DNA from: Candidatus Kapaibacterium sp.
GTDB taxonomy: Bacteria > Bacteroidota > Ignavibacteria > Kapaibacteriales > UBA2268
Direction: 5' to 3'
Length of the DNA stretch: 64,000 nucleotides
Assembly: GCA_938031175.1 (NCBI GenBank)
Contig: CALHGZ010000008.1
Span: 1-64,000, forward strand
Shown: positions 16,944 through 26,600 of the stretch, in pieces
How positions within the stretch are numbered: the first letter of the stretch is position 1
Layout: each line of letters opens with the position of its first letter
Translations under genes and position numbers: made by a program
Notes under the pieces: model-generated
What the model saw: only the letters and a program-made list of their open reading frames with translations
What the model was told of the DNA's origin: nothing
Database searches by the model: none

Positions 16944-17495
16944 TTAAATTTTGCTTTGCCAGATCACTTCTTTTACATTCATTTTATAATTGTAATAACG
17001 AGCGGCGGTGAAAAAGTAGTCAGAAAGACGATTTATAAAAAGAATCACATTTATATTAATTTCTTCTTCTTCACTTAACCTGACAATGCATCGTTCCGCT
17101 CTTCTGCAAACAGTACGGGCAAGATGATAAAGACTTGCAACACGAGTGCCACCAGGTAATATAAAATTTTTCAATTCTGGTAACTCCATAGTTAACACAT
17201 CAATAAAACCTTCTATTAACTCAACATTTTGTTTATCGATTCTTTTGATGAAATCCGATTGTTTAGTGCCGTGCGGTGTTGCCAAATCACTGCCCAGATT
17301 GAATATCAAATGAAGAATCTTTGCATTTTGTTCCTTCAATATTTCAGGTAATTCATATGTACTGATTATGCCAAGTACAGCATTCAATTCATCGGTTGTG
17401 CCATAAGCTTCAACCCGCAAAGAAGATTTCGGAACTCTGCTACCATCAAAAAGACCTGTTGTTCCATCATCACCTGTTTTTGTGTAAATTTTCAT
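16944..17495 (-). CDS. PduO-type cob(I)alamin adenosyltransferase
   Basis: The enzyme transfers adenosyl from ATP to cob(I)alamin, giving adenosylcobalamin. Evidence is the N-terminal MKIYTKTGDDGTTGLFDG ATP-binding stretch, the YGTTDELNAVLG segment and the RTVCRRAERCIVRL helix near the end. The ORF track begins 12 bases earlier at MWEF, but I chose the internal ATG at 17495 because family members begin MKIYTKTGD and a GGGAG lies just before it. The product is 183 residues, normal for the trimeric PduO/ATR family. Adenosylcobalamin would serve, for example, methylmalonyl-CoA mutase, which fits the acyl-CoA carboxylase beta subunit at 33589, although no mutase is in view. Confidence 0.88.
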   Translation of the reverse strand: MKIYTKTGDDGTTGLFDGSRVPKSSLRVEAYGTTDELNAVLGIISTYELPEILKEQNAKILHLIFNLGSDLATPHGTKQSDFIKRIDKQNVELIEGFIDVLTMELPELKNFILPGGTRVASLYHLARTVCRRAERCIVRLSEEEEININVILFINRLSDYFFTAARYYNYKMNVKEVIWQSKI

Positions 17496-17516
17496 AAACT
17501 CCCACATTTAAATAAA

Positions 17517-17548
17517 CAAACTTAATTTTGCATTTTTAAAAAATCAAA
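17517..17548 (-). promoter_or_regulatory. Bacteroidota-type promoter for the adenosyltransferase / CDF pair
   Basis: Read on the minus strand: TTTG (17548-17545), a 20-nt spacer, then TAAGTTTG (17524-17517). The ATG at 17495 is 21 nt beyond the -7 element, so the leader is very short. The same TTTG-N20-TAAGTTTG arrangement occurs before ppdK. Confidence 0.6.
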
Positions 17549-17607
17549 TCAATTATACAAATTTTTATAATTTTGATAAATTTTAGTTTTCAAAATGAAA
17601 GAAATTT

Positions 17608-18408
17608 ATGAATATACTATTTGTTGGCGATATAGTCGGTAAAAAAGCATTAGAATACGCAATACTAAAAATTAACGAACTGAAGCATAAGAAAAATATT
17701 GATTTCATTATTGTAAACGGCGAAAATATTAATAATGGCAAAGGTCTCATAAAAGAAGAGGCAAATCTGCTGTTCGAAGCCGGTATCAATATCATCACAA
17801 CTGGTAACCACATTTGGGATAATTGGAAATCAAGACCACTGCTTGCAGAAAACGCTGATATTTTAAGACCTTTAAACTACCCGTCAGGTAATGTTGGGGC
17901 TGGATTTGCAATAAAAACTCTCAATGGCGACGAATCTATTGGTGTTTTGCAATTACAAGGTAGAACATATATGCAACCTATTGATTGTCCATTTAAAGCT
18001 GCCGATTTCGCAATTAAAAAAATTTCTGAAAAAACAAATATCATTATAGTTGATTTTCATGCTGACGCTACAGCTGAAAAAATTGCCTTAGGCTGGTATT
18101 TAGATGGACGAGTAAGTGCCTTAATCGGCACCCATACGCATATACCAACAAGTGATGCCACTATATTACCAAACGGTACAGCCTATATTACCGATGTCGG
18201 AATGACTGGTCCTTATGATTCTGTAGTCGGAATGCGTAAAGAAATCGCTTTGAAAAGATTTTTACTACAAACAGCACATAAATTCGAAGTTGCTGAAGAA
18301 GACATTAGATTTTGCGCTGTATTTATTAAAATTAATACTAAAACAGCTCAGGCTATGGAAATTGAGCATATTATTTTACCAGAATTTGAACGAAAAATTA
18401 ATATATAG
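17608..18408 (+). CDS. ymdB: YmdB/TIGR00282-family metallophosphoesterase
   Basis: The 266-residue calcineurin-like phosphoesterase has the metal ligands of this family: MNILFVGDIVGK (Asp), IIVNGENINNGKG (Asn/Glu), TTGNHIWDN (Asn-His), VDFHADATAEK and GTHTHIPTSDA (His residues). The Bacillus YmdB and Deinococcus homologues hydrolyse 2',3'- and 3',5'-cyclic nucleotides and affect biofilm and sporulation. The physiological substrate here is unknown. Asd follows after 9 bp and is probably co-transcribed. Confidence 0.88.
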   Translation: MNILFVGDIVGKKALEYAILKINELKHKKNIDFIIVNGENINNGKGLIKEEANLLFEAGINIITTGNHIWDNWKSRPLLAENADILRPLNYPSGNVGAGFAIKTLNGDESIGVLQLQGRTYMQPIDCPFKAADFAIKKISEKTNIIIVDFHADATAEKIALGWYLDGRVSALIGTHTHIPTSDATILPNGTAYITDVGMTGPYDSVVGMRKEIALKRFLLQTAHKFEVAEEDIRFCAVFIKINTKTAQAMEIEHIILPEFERKINI

Positions 18409-18417
18409 GGTATAGAA

Positions 18418-19437
18418 ATGAAAGATAAATTCAATTTAGCTATTGTAGGAGCAACTGGTTTGGTTGGACGTACCATGCTAAAAGTTCTCGAGGAACGCAA
18501 TTTCCCTATTAAGAAGCTTGGATTATTTGCCTCTAATAAATCTAGCGGTTTGGAATTAGATTTCAGAAATATTCCATATATTGTCGAAAGTATCGAGGAG
18601 GCTAATTTTCAAGATTTTGATTTTGCACTATTTTCTGCTGGCAAAGAGGTTAGTATAAAATACGCACCTCAAGCAACCCAGAGTGGTTGTATAGTAGTGG
18701 ATAATGGTTCATACTGGAGAATGCATAAAGACGTTCCGCTTGTCATTCCTGAAGTTAATCCCGAAGATCTCTCAAATCACCATGGATTAATAGCAAATCC
18801 TAATTGCTCGACTATACAATTGCTTGTGGTTCTATCTGAAATCAACAAATATTTCAACTTGAAACGCGTTGTTGTTTCGACTTATCAATCTATTAGTGGT
18901 GCTGGACAAAGAGGTATCAATAAATTATTAAATGAAATTAAAGGTGATTTCAATCCAGATGATAAGCACCCAATTGCATATAACATAATGTTCCACGAAT
19001 TATCCGATAGAAACGGATTTACAATTGAAGAAAAGAAGATGTATGATGAGTCAAGAAAAATCTTACACAATGATGATTTAAAAATTGCTATTACCTGTGT
19101 CCGTTTGCCTATTTTCGGTGGACATTGCGAATCTGTCAATATTGAAACTAACCGGGATTTTACATTAGAGGAAATAATCCAATGCCTCAGTACTCAGCCT
19201 TCAATTAAAATTATTGACAATATGGCTGACGAAGAATATCCTACTCCACAAATAGCAAGAGACACTGATTTTGTCTATGTCGGTAGAATCCATCGGGATT
19301 ACTCAGTACCATATGGTTTTTACCTTTGGATTGTTGCCGATAATTTAAGGAAAGGTGCTGCTACTAATGCAATCCAAATCCTTGAGGAAATAATAAAACG
19401 TAATTTATTTGAATACAAGAAGATTGAGTTTTATTAA
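18418..19437 (+). CDS. asd: Aspartate-semialdehyde dehydrogenase
   Basis: The 339-residue NADPH-dependent enzyme reduces aspartyl phosphate to aspartate semialdehyde for lysine/diaminopimelate, threonine and methionine synthesis. It shows the N-terminal Rossmann motif VGATGLVGRTML, the nucleophile Cys in IANPNCSTIQLLV, the TYQSISGAGQRG loop and the catalytic His region PIFGGHCESVNIE. The length is standard. It is the last gene of a two-gene plus-strand unit and is closed by a strong hairpin terminator. Confidence 0.94.
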   Translation: MKDKFNLAIVGATGLVGRTMLKVLEERNFPIKKLGLFASNKSSGLELDFRNIPYIVESIEEANFQDFDFALFSAGKEVSIKYAPQATQSGCIVVDNGSYWRMHKDVPLVIPEVNPEDLSNHHGLIANPNCSTIQLLVVLSEINKYFNLKRVVVSTYQSISGAGQRGINKLLNEIKGDFNPDDKHPIAYNIMFHELSDRNGFTIEEKKMYDESRKILHNDDLKIAITCVRLPIFGGHCESVNIETNRDFTLEEIIQCLSTQPSIKIIDNMADEEYPTPQIARDTDFVYVGRIHRDYSVPYGFYLWIVADNLRKGAATNAIQILEEIIKRNLFEYKKIEFY

Positions 19438-19453
19438 TAATTCTCCTATTTAT

Positions 19454-19480
19454 AAAAAACGGGGCTTGTGCCCCGTTTTC
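19454..19480. terminator. Bidirectional intrinsic terminator between asd and korB
   Basis: The perfect stem AAAACGGGGC-TTGT-GCCCCGTTTT is flanked by A and T runs in both directions, so it can stop plus-strand asd and minus-strand korB transcripts. Confidence 0.9.
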
Positions 19481-20529
19481 TATTTCAATTCCCAATATTC
19501 ATCACCTTTAAGCAATTTATCAAAATCATAAGCTCCGGGAGCTGATTTGTAAAATTCGATTTGTTCAGTTACCTTTTCATCATAAGTTGGTTTTCGAATA
19601 GAGAGAAAAACACCCATTGGCCTTGGCACATCCGGATTGTATGTCATATTGGCTAATATAAATGCCAATGTTGTATCCTGTTCATTGTGAACAATTAAAT
19701 CATTAACTGACCATTTACCGTCTGTTAAAGATACAACACGGGGCGTAAAGCCATCTAAAATTATACCTTTATCCATATTATCACCAAAAATTAGTGGCTT
19801 ACCGTGTTCAAGTAATACAGTATGTTCAGCTCTAGATTCTTTTCGAGTATATAAATCGAAGGCACCATCATTATATATAACACAATTAGTATATGCTTCA
19901 ATGAATGCAAAGCCATCGTGACGAGCTGCACGATCGAACATAAGTTGCATCATTTTCTGATCTCTGTCATAACAGCGTGCAACAAAGGTTGCACCAGAAC
20001 CAAGGGCTAGTCCCACCGGATTAAACGGATCATCCAATACTCCAAGAGGAGATGACTTTGTAATCTGACCCGGTAGTGAAGTAGGGGAATATTGCCCTTT
20101 TGTTAAACTGTAAACGGCGTTATTGAACATAATAACTTTCAAGTTTACATTTCTTCTTGCAGCATGTATAAAATGATTACCACCAATACTTAGGCAATCT
20201 CCATCACCGGTTGCAATCCACACTGATAAATCAGGTCGAGCGATTTTTAAACCTGAGGCTATTGCAATAGCTCTGCCGTGCATAGAATGAATACCATAAA
20301 CGTTGACATAATATGGGAAACGGCTCGAGCATCCTATTCCGGATACAAATACAATTTTTTCCCTTGGGATACCAAGAGATGCTAATATTCTTTGCGTTTG
20401 TGCTAAAATAGAATAACCGCCACAACCTGAACACCAACGTACATCAATCGGTGTCTTAAAATCTTTGGGGGTTAGTTGTTGTATTGGGCTAGGATTTAAA
20501 TTAATTATTTCATCAATTTTATAAATCAT
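19480..20529 (-). CDS. korB: 2-oxoacid:ferredoxin oxidoreductase, beta subunit
   Basis: The thiamine-diphosphate-binding subunit pairs with the alpha subunit encoded just upstream to oxidise a 2-oxoacid (probably 2-oxoglutarate) to the acyl-CoA while reducing ferredoxin. Visible are the Cys-rich VRWCSGCGGYSILAQ and GIGCSSRFP, which hold iron-sulfur ligands in this family, and the TPP motif IATGDGDCLSIGGNHFIHAA ending in MFNNAVYSLTKGQYSPTS. The track start is a GTG. I prefer the ATG three bases later (20529), which overlaps the korA stop by one base (TGATG) and follows a GAGG at good spacing. Reaction in the reductive (CO2-fixing) direction cannot be excluded. Confidence 0.9.
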   Translation of the reverse strand: MIYKIDEIINLNPSPIQQLTPKDFKTPIDVRWCSGCGGYSILAQTQRILASLGIPREKIVFVSGIGCSSRFPYYVNVYGIHSMHGRAIAIASGLKIARPDLSVWIATGDGDCLSIGGNHFIHAARRNVNLKVIMFNNAVYSLTKGQYSPTSLPGQITKSSPLGVLDDPFNPVGLALGSGATFVARCYDRDQKMMQLMFDRAARHDGFAFIEAYTNCVIYNDGAFDLYTRKESRAEHTVLLEHGKPLIFGDNMDKGIILDGFTPRVVSLTDGKWSVNDLIVHNEQDTTLAFILANMTYNPDVPRPMGVFLSIRKPTYDEKVTEQIEFYKSAPGAYDFDKLLKGDEYWELK

Positions 20530-22370
20530 CACGACCTCACTTCATTTAATAATTCTTTTACTTTCATTTCGACTTCGATTGCTTTTAATGGTAACCCTTG
20601 AATCTTATTGAGACCAATTCCCCTAACAAGATACTTGGATGCAAGAATTGCCCTCAACTGTCCATTATTAAGCTCCGGTATCAATATTCTCCTAAATCTC
20701 TTTAAAATATCACCTAAATTTTTGGGGAATGGATTTAAGTATCTCAAATGGCACATTGAAATCTTATATCCACTCTGTCTCATTTTTTCGAAAGCATCTT
20801 TAATAGCTCCGTAAGTACCTCCCCACCCGACAATCAATAAATCTCCTTCTTGCTCACCTTCGACAACAGCATCAGGAATATCATTTACTATGCCATCAAT
20901 TTTCTTTTGTCTTATTTCAACCATTTTTTGATGATTCAGTGGGTCGTGGCTTACCAAACCTGTAATATCCTCTTTTTCTAAACCACCAATTCTATGCTCA
21001 AGTCCAGGTGTACCAGGCAATGCCCATAGCCTTGCCAAAGTTACCGGGTCCCTCTTGTAAGGTTGGAAATTTTCCGGATCTGTTACAAAAGTTGGTGTTA
21101 GATCGGGCAATTCTTCCAGTTTTGGAATCTTAAATGGATTCGTACCCTGGGCAATATATCCATCAGTTAATAAAATAACAGGTGTCATATATTTTAGTGC
21201 GATTCTCGCTGCTTCGATTGTCATATTGAAACAATCTGCAGCGCTTGTAGCAGCTAATATTGGTAGAGGTGCTTCTCCGTGACGTCCATACATTGCAATA
21301 AATAAATCAGATTGTTCTGGTTTAGTTGGAAGTCCTGTACTTGGACCAGCTCTTTGAACATCAACTATAATCAGCGGTAATTCAAGCATTACAGCTAAAC
21401 CGATTGATTCTACTTTTAGCGACAATCCCGGACCGCTTGTTGTAGTTGCAGCTAAATATCCACCAAACGATGCACCAATAGCACTACATATTCCAGCGAT
21501 TTCATCTTCCGCTTGCAAATGTTTAACACCAAATTTTTTAAATCCAGATATAAAATGTAGAATTTCAGTAGCTGGGGTTATTGGGTAAGAACCTAAAAAC
21601 AAAGGTAAATTAGCTCTTTTAGCTGCAATGACTAAACCGATTGCAACTGCTTCATTTCCTGTGATATTTCTGTAAATGCCGGGTTCTAAATCAGCTTTTG
21701 GAATATGGTATTGAATAGCAAATTCTTCACGTGAAGCTCCATAATTCCAACCTGCTTTCAATGCTCTCAAGTTAGCTTCTAAAATGTCGGGTTTTTTCGC
21801 AAATTTGGCTTTAAGCCAATTTTCGGTAGCTTCTAAAGGGCGGTTGAATAACCAGTAAGCAAGGCCTAAGGCAAACATATTTTTCGTTTTATCTACGTAC
21901 TTGGGATTTAAATTTAAATCCTCAAGTACATGAGTTAAAACTCGATTAATATCAATTTTGTAAACCTGATAATCACTCAAGCTACCATCTTCAAGTGGAT
22001 TAGTTTCATATTTAGCTAATGACAAATTTTTTTCATCAAATCCGGCAGTATTAGCAATAATAATTCCACCTCGTCTTAGTTTAGGCAAATTCACCTTAAG
22101 GGACGAGGCATTCATTGCTATTAATACATCAATAAAATCTCCAAAAGTATTAATTTTATGGCGTGCGAAATGTATTTGATATGCACTTACACCATATAGA
22201 GTTCCCTCGGGTGCTCTGATCTCCGATGGATAATCCGGAAATGTATTGACATCATTACCATAAATACCGGATGTGTTTGAAAATTGAGCTCCAACAAGCT
22301 GCATTCCATCGCCCGAATCGCCGGCAAATCGTATCGTTACATCTTCTAAATATTCAATTCTTTTTTCCAT
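20529..22370 (-). CDS. korA: 2-oxoacid:acceptor oxidoreductase, gamma-alpha fused subunit
   Basis: From the chosen ATG the protein is about 613 residues. The N-terminal gamma domain contains IRFAGDSGDGMQLVGAQF and the alpha (pyrimidine-binding) domain begins near GNEAVAIGLVIAAKRANLPL, with YPITPATEILH, QAEDEIAGICSAIGAS and TTTSGPGLSLKVE. This order is that of KorA-type two-subunit enzymes. The track start (22403) is a TTG inside a hairpin's downstream tail. The ATG at 22370 (MEKRIEYLEDVTIRF) fits the family N-terminus better. It is translationally coupled to korB. A terminator-like hairpin lies about 35 nt upstream of the start, so expression may be attenuated or depend on a promoter embedded there. 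Confidence 0.9.
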   Translation of the reverse strand: MEKRIEYLEDVTIRFAGDSGDGMQLVGAQFSNTSGIYGNDVNTFPDYPSEIRAPEGTLYGVSAYQIHFARHKINTFGDFIDVLIAMNASSLKVNLPKLRRGGIIIANTAGFDEKNLSLAKYETNPLEDGSLSDYQVYKIDINRVLTHVLEDLNLNPKYVDKTKNMFALGLAYWLFNRPLEATENWLKAKFAKKPDILEANLRALKAGWNYGASREEFAIQYHIPKADLEPGIYRNITGNEAVAIGLVIAAKRANLPLFLGSYPITPATEILHFISGFKKFGVKHLQAEDEIAGICSAIGASFGGYLAATTTSGPGLSLKVESIGLAVMLELPLIIVDVQRAGPSTGLPTKPEQSDLFIAMYGRHGEAPLPILAATSAADCFNMTIEAARIALKYMTPVILLTDGYIAQGTNPFKIPKLEELPDLTPTFVTDPENFQPYKRDPVTLARLWALPGTPGLEHRIGGLEKEDITGLVSHDPLNHQKMVEIRQKKIDGIVNDIPDAVVEGEQEGDLLIVGWGGTYGAIKDAFEKMRQSGYKISMCHLRYLNPFPKNLGDILKRFRRILIPELNNGQLRAILASKYLVRGIGLNKIQGLPLKAIEVEMKVKELLNEVRS

Positions 22371-22404
22371 ATTTTGACTATATATTGTTGAAATAAAGTT
22401 CAAT

Positions 22405-22445
22405 CAAAAAAAATACAGGGAACCTTCATTTAAATTTGGTCCCTG
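22405..22445 (-). terminator. Hairpin plus U-tract between DHODH-like gene and korA
   Basis: On the minus strand CAGGGACC ... GGTTCCCTG (22445-22416; one bulged base) is followed by TATTTTTTTTG, a good intrinsic terminator shape. It should separate the nifJ/DHODH-like transcript from korAB, or act as an attenuator of korAB because it sits only about 35 nt before the korA ATG. Confidence 0.7.
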
Positions 22446-22480
22446 AATTTGTACGATATATTAACCTTTTATTTTCATTT

Positions 22481-22501
22481 TTAGCTCATTTTATGAGCTA
22501 A
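22481..22501. repeat. Perfect 9-bp inverted repeat with 3-nt loop
   Basis: TTAGCTCAT-TTT-ATGAGCTAA. It lacks a T tract on the minus strand, so it looks more like an operator or an accessory hairpin than a terminator. It shares the GCTCAT half-site with the inverted repeat at 29410-29435. Confidence 0.6.
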
Positions 22502-22630
22502 GTTAATTTTAATCATTATCTACGATACAATAACGCTAAATCAACAAAAAAATTGTTTCAATTACAATGCTAATTATAACTTAAATAAATCAAATACAAA
22601 CAAATTAGCTGTTTTGTATAATAAGTGTTA

Positions 22631-23632
22631 CTAATATCCAAGTTTATATTTAGTTATAGCTTTCATATATTGAGCCCTTTCAAATGAACTTGGGTCTGAA
22701 ACTTTAACCTGGCTCATACTACCTATCATTTCCTCAACTGAGTTGTATTCATGCTCTTCCATCCAGCTTTTCATTTGATTTTCGATTGTTTTGATATGCA
22801 CAATTCCGTTTTTCAAAAGAACAGAGCAAACCATAGCAACATTAGCACCTACCATAAGCATTTTTATTACATCTTCGCCTGTATGAATACCACTTGTTGC
22901 TGCTAGATCTGCTTTAATTTTACCTTTTAAAATAGCTATCCAACGCATTGGTAATCTCATTGCAGATGAATGGCTTAATAGTATATTTGGTACAACTTCC
23001 CTTTGACCTAAATCAATATCTGGTTGATAAAATCTATTAAAAAGAACAAGAGCATCAGCACCTGCATCGTCAAGTCTTTTTGCCATATTCGCCATATTAG
23101 AAAAATATGGACTAAGCTTAACTGCAACTGGGATTGTAACAGCTTTTTTTACTGATTTAACTATGTCAATATATGTTTGCTCTACTTCTTCACCTTTTAA
23201 GTTTAAATCGGTAGGTATATAATAAATATTGCATTCAATAGCATCAGCACCAGCCTGCTCCATTTTCTTTGCATAATTTATCCATCCGCCGTTTGTTGAA
23301 CCATTCAAGCTTGCTATAATAGGTATTTTTACAGCTTGTTTAGATTTGTGTATGTGTTCAAGATATTCTTCTGGACCCAGTCTATATTCATATGCTTGAG
23401 GGAAGAAAGATAAGCTTTCAGCGTATGCTTCAGCACCAATAGTTGTTGTATGTTCTAATTCTATTTGTTCAAGTCGAATCTGCTCCTCAAATAATGAATA
23501 TAGAACAATAGCAGATGCTCCTGCATCTTCCATTCGTTTAATATTATCTATGTTCTCTGATAAGGGCGAAGCTGATACTACAATCGGGGATTTAAGCAAT
23601 TTTCCCAAGTATTTCGTTTGTAAATTCATCAT
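22631..23632 (-). CDS. Dihydroorotate-dehydrogenase-like flavoprotein linked to PFOR
   Basis: The 333-residue TIM-barrel protein resembles class 1 dihydroorotate dehydrogenase: LQTKYLGKLLKSPIVVSASP at the start, KIPIIASLNGSTNGGWINYA, IPVAVKLSPYFSNMANMAKR, and an FMN-phosphate-type end (AATSGIHTGEDVIKMLMVGANV). Members of this DHODH-like group are often encoded directly after pyruvate:ferredoxin oxidoreductase, as here (28-bp gap after nifJ). Its true substrate is unclear. The ring-opening context of pyrimidine synthesis is missing, so a pyrD role in vivo is doubtful. An AAGGAG precedes the two adjacent ATG codons. Confidence 0.8.
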   Translation of the reverse strand: MMNLQTKYLGKLLKSPIVVSASPLSENIDNIKRMEDAGASAIVLYSLFEEQIRLEQIELEHTTTIGAEAYAESLSFFPQAYEYRLGPEEYLEHIHKSKQAVKIPIIASLNGSTNGGWINYAKKMEQAGADAIECNIYYIPTDLNLKGEEVEQTYIDIVKSVKKAVTIPVAVKLSPYFSNMANMAKRLDDAGADALVLFNRFYQPDIDLGQREVVPNILLSHSSAMRLPMRWIAILKGKIKADLAATSGIHTGEDVIKMLMVGANVAMVCSVLLKNGIVHIKTIENQMKSWMEEHEYNSVEEMIGSMSQVKVSDPSSFERAQYMKAITKYKLGY

Positions 23633-23660
23633 TTTACTCCTTATATTATCAATTTATATT

Positions 23661-26600
23661 TTATTGAATTCTTCTTTCTGCAAGATATTGATAGTATTTG
23701 AATCTATTTTCTACATCTTCCTGGGCTTGTCTGAAAAATTCTTTTGCAGCATCAGGCCTGATTTTTGTCAACATCTTAAAGCGGGTTTCCATATTTAAAT
23801 ACTCTGAAACTGGCAACTTAGGTGCTTTTGAATCAAGAATTAATGGATTTTCTCCCATTTTGAGTCTTTCGGGATGGTATCTATATAATAGCCATTGACC
23901 TGAATCTACAAGTGCTTTTTGATATTTTAGAGGTTGAGTCATATCTATACCATGAGCAATGCAATGGCTGTATGCAATTATAATTGAAGGTCCTTCGTAA
24001 GCTTCAGCTTCTAAGAATGCTTTCAAAGTGTGATCATCTTTTGCACCCATCGCAACAGACGCTACATAAACATTGCCATAAGTCATTGCCATTAATCCAA
24101 GATCCTTTTTACGTGTTGGTTTACCACCAGCTGAAAATTTGGCAATAGCACTCAATGGAGTTGCTTTTGAAGTTTGTCCGCCAGTATTTGAATAAACCTC
24201 TGTATCCAAAACTAGCATGTTTACATCTTTACCCAAAGCTAAAACGTGATCAAGACCACCGAAACCGATATCGTAAGCCCAACCATCTCCACCCAAAATC
24301 CATACACTTTTACGAACAAGATAATCCGCAATTTCGCTTAATGTTATGGCGTCTTCACTGTTGATCTCATTTAATCGCTCCCGTAAAAGCTCTACACGTT
24401 TCCTTTGTTCTTTTATACCTGCTTCTGTTTTTTGTTCAGCGTTAATTAATGCATCAACAAGCGATTCACCTAATTGAGATGCTAATTTCTTTAACAACAA
24501 AATTGCTAAGTCTTTTTGCTTATCAATAGCTAATCTAAATCCTAATCCAAATTCCGCTGTATCTTCAAATAATGAATTTGACCAAGCCGGTCCTCTTCCT
24601 TCTTTATTCACGGTCCACGGCGTTGTTGGTAGATTACCACCATAAATAGAAGAACAACCTGTTGCATTTGCAATGATTGCCCTATCGCCAAATAATTGTG
24701 ACATTAATTTTACATAGGGTGTTTCGCCACAACCGGCGCATGCTCCGGAAAATTCAAATAATGGCAGTTGAAGTTGTTGTTGTCGTATGTTATTCACTTT
24801 TATCTCAGTTACATCTTTATCGGGAATTGAAAGGAAAAATTCCCAATTTTTCGCTTCTATTTCACGCAATGGTACCTGTGGATACATATTTAACGCTTTT
24901 CTACTTGCATCCTTTTTATCTTTAGCTGGACAGGCTTCGACGCAGACTCCACATCCGGTGCAATCTTCAGGTGCTATTTGTATAGTATATTTTTCACCAA
25001 TCCAATCTTTTTCTTTTGTATCCATATATTTGAATGTTGGAGGAGCTCCTTCAAGATATTTTGCATCATAAGATTTAATACGTATGGTTGCATGAGGGCA
25101 GACAATTGCGCATTTGCCGCACTGAATGCATAACTCTGGAACCCAAACCGGTATTTCAAGGGCTATGTTTCGCTTTTCATAACGTGCTGTTGCTGTTGGA
25201 AATGTACCATCTTTGGGGAAAGCACTCACAGGTAAATTATCACCTCGACCGGCTATTATCTCGCCCAAAACATTTTTTACAAACTCAGGTGCATAATCTG
25301 GAACGGGAGGTCTAATATCAAATTTTGCTGTAATTTTATCTGGAATTGGTACTTCGAAAAGATTATCGAGTGTATTATCTACAGCCATCAAATTCATCCG
25401 TACAATTTCTTCACCTTTTCTGAAATATGTCTTTTTAATTGAGTCTTTTATCTTTTCAATGGCTTCTTCACGAGGTAGTACATTTGAAATAGCAAAGAAA
25501 CATACTTGCATTACTGTATTGATTCGTCGTCCCATTCCACTATCTTCTGCAACTTTTTGTGCATCTATAACATAGACCTTGGCTTTTTTATCGAGGATTC
25601 TTTGTTGTGTCGTACGAGGTAAATTATCCCATACTTCTTCGGGTTTCCATGGTGCATTAATCAGGAATGTACCTCCATCAACTAAATCCTTCAGCATATC
25701 ATATTTTTCCAAAAATACTGTTTGATGGCATGCTATAAAATTAGCATGGGTTATTAGGTAGGTAGATCTAATTGGCTTAGGTCCAAATCTTAAGTGAGAA
25801 ATTGTTACAGCACCAGCTTTCTTAGAATCGTATACGAAATAACCTTGTGCAAAATTATCTGTATTTTCGCCAATTATCTTAATTGAATTTTTATTAGCAC
25901 TTACAGTGCCATCGGAACCAAGTCCATAAAACATTGCTCGAATAACATTATCAGGTTCAATATTGAAATTTGGGTCAAAATCAAGACTTGTAAATGTTAC
26001 ATCATCTTTGATGCCTACCGTAAAATGATGTTTAGGTTTTTCTGACTTTAAGTTATCAAAAACAGCTTTAACCATAGATGGGGTAAATTCTTTAGATGAT
26101 AGCCCATACCTTCCACCAATTACTTTCGGCATTGATTTTAAATTACCATAACCGTTATTTAATCCTTCCATCAATGCATTTATTACATCCAAATAAAGTG
26201 GTTCACCCGTAGCACCAGGTTCTTTTGTTCTATCGAGTACACTAATTGCCTTGACAGTCGAGGGAATTGCTTGCATAAACCTTTTAATGTCGAATGGTCT
26301 AAATAATCTAACTTTCAAAACACCTACATTTTCGCCGTTTTCATTTAAATATTCTACAGTTTCGTGGGCAGTTTCGCATCCAGACGCCATAAGTATAATA
26401 ATCCTATCTGCTTCGGGGTGACCTACATATTGAAATAATTGATACTGGCGTCCGGTTAAGGAAGCAAATTTATCCATTGTTTTCTGAACTATATCGGGGC
26501 ATTTGTCATAAAATGGATTTATTGTTTCTCTATTTTGGAAAAAAACGTCCGGGTTTTGAGCAGTTCCACGTAGGACTGGTCGGTCTGGATTTAAAGCTCG

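Noticed and set aside
17523-17575. Two TAATTTTG elements before ymdB considered as promoters
   Set aside because: Neither has an upstream TTTG at the right distance. One of them overlaps the better minus-strand promoter of the adenosyltransferase.
22371-22403. Track TTG start of korA (MNFISTIYSQN...)
   Set aside because: The TTG is directly after the terminator U tract, and the family N-terminus begins at the ATG 33 bases later.
22481-22501. Inverted repeat considered as a second terminator
   Set aside because: No T tract follows on the minus strand, so it is listed only as an inverted repeat.
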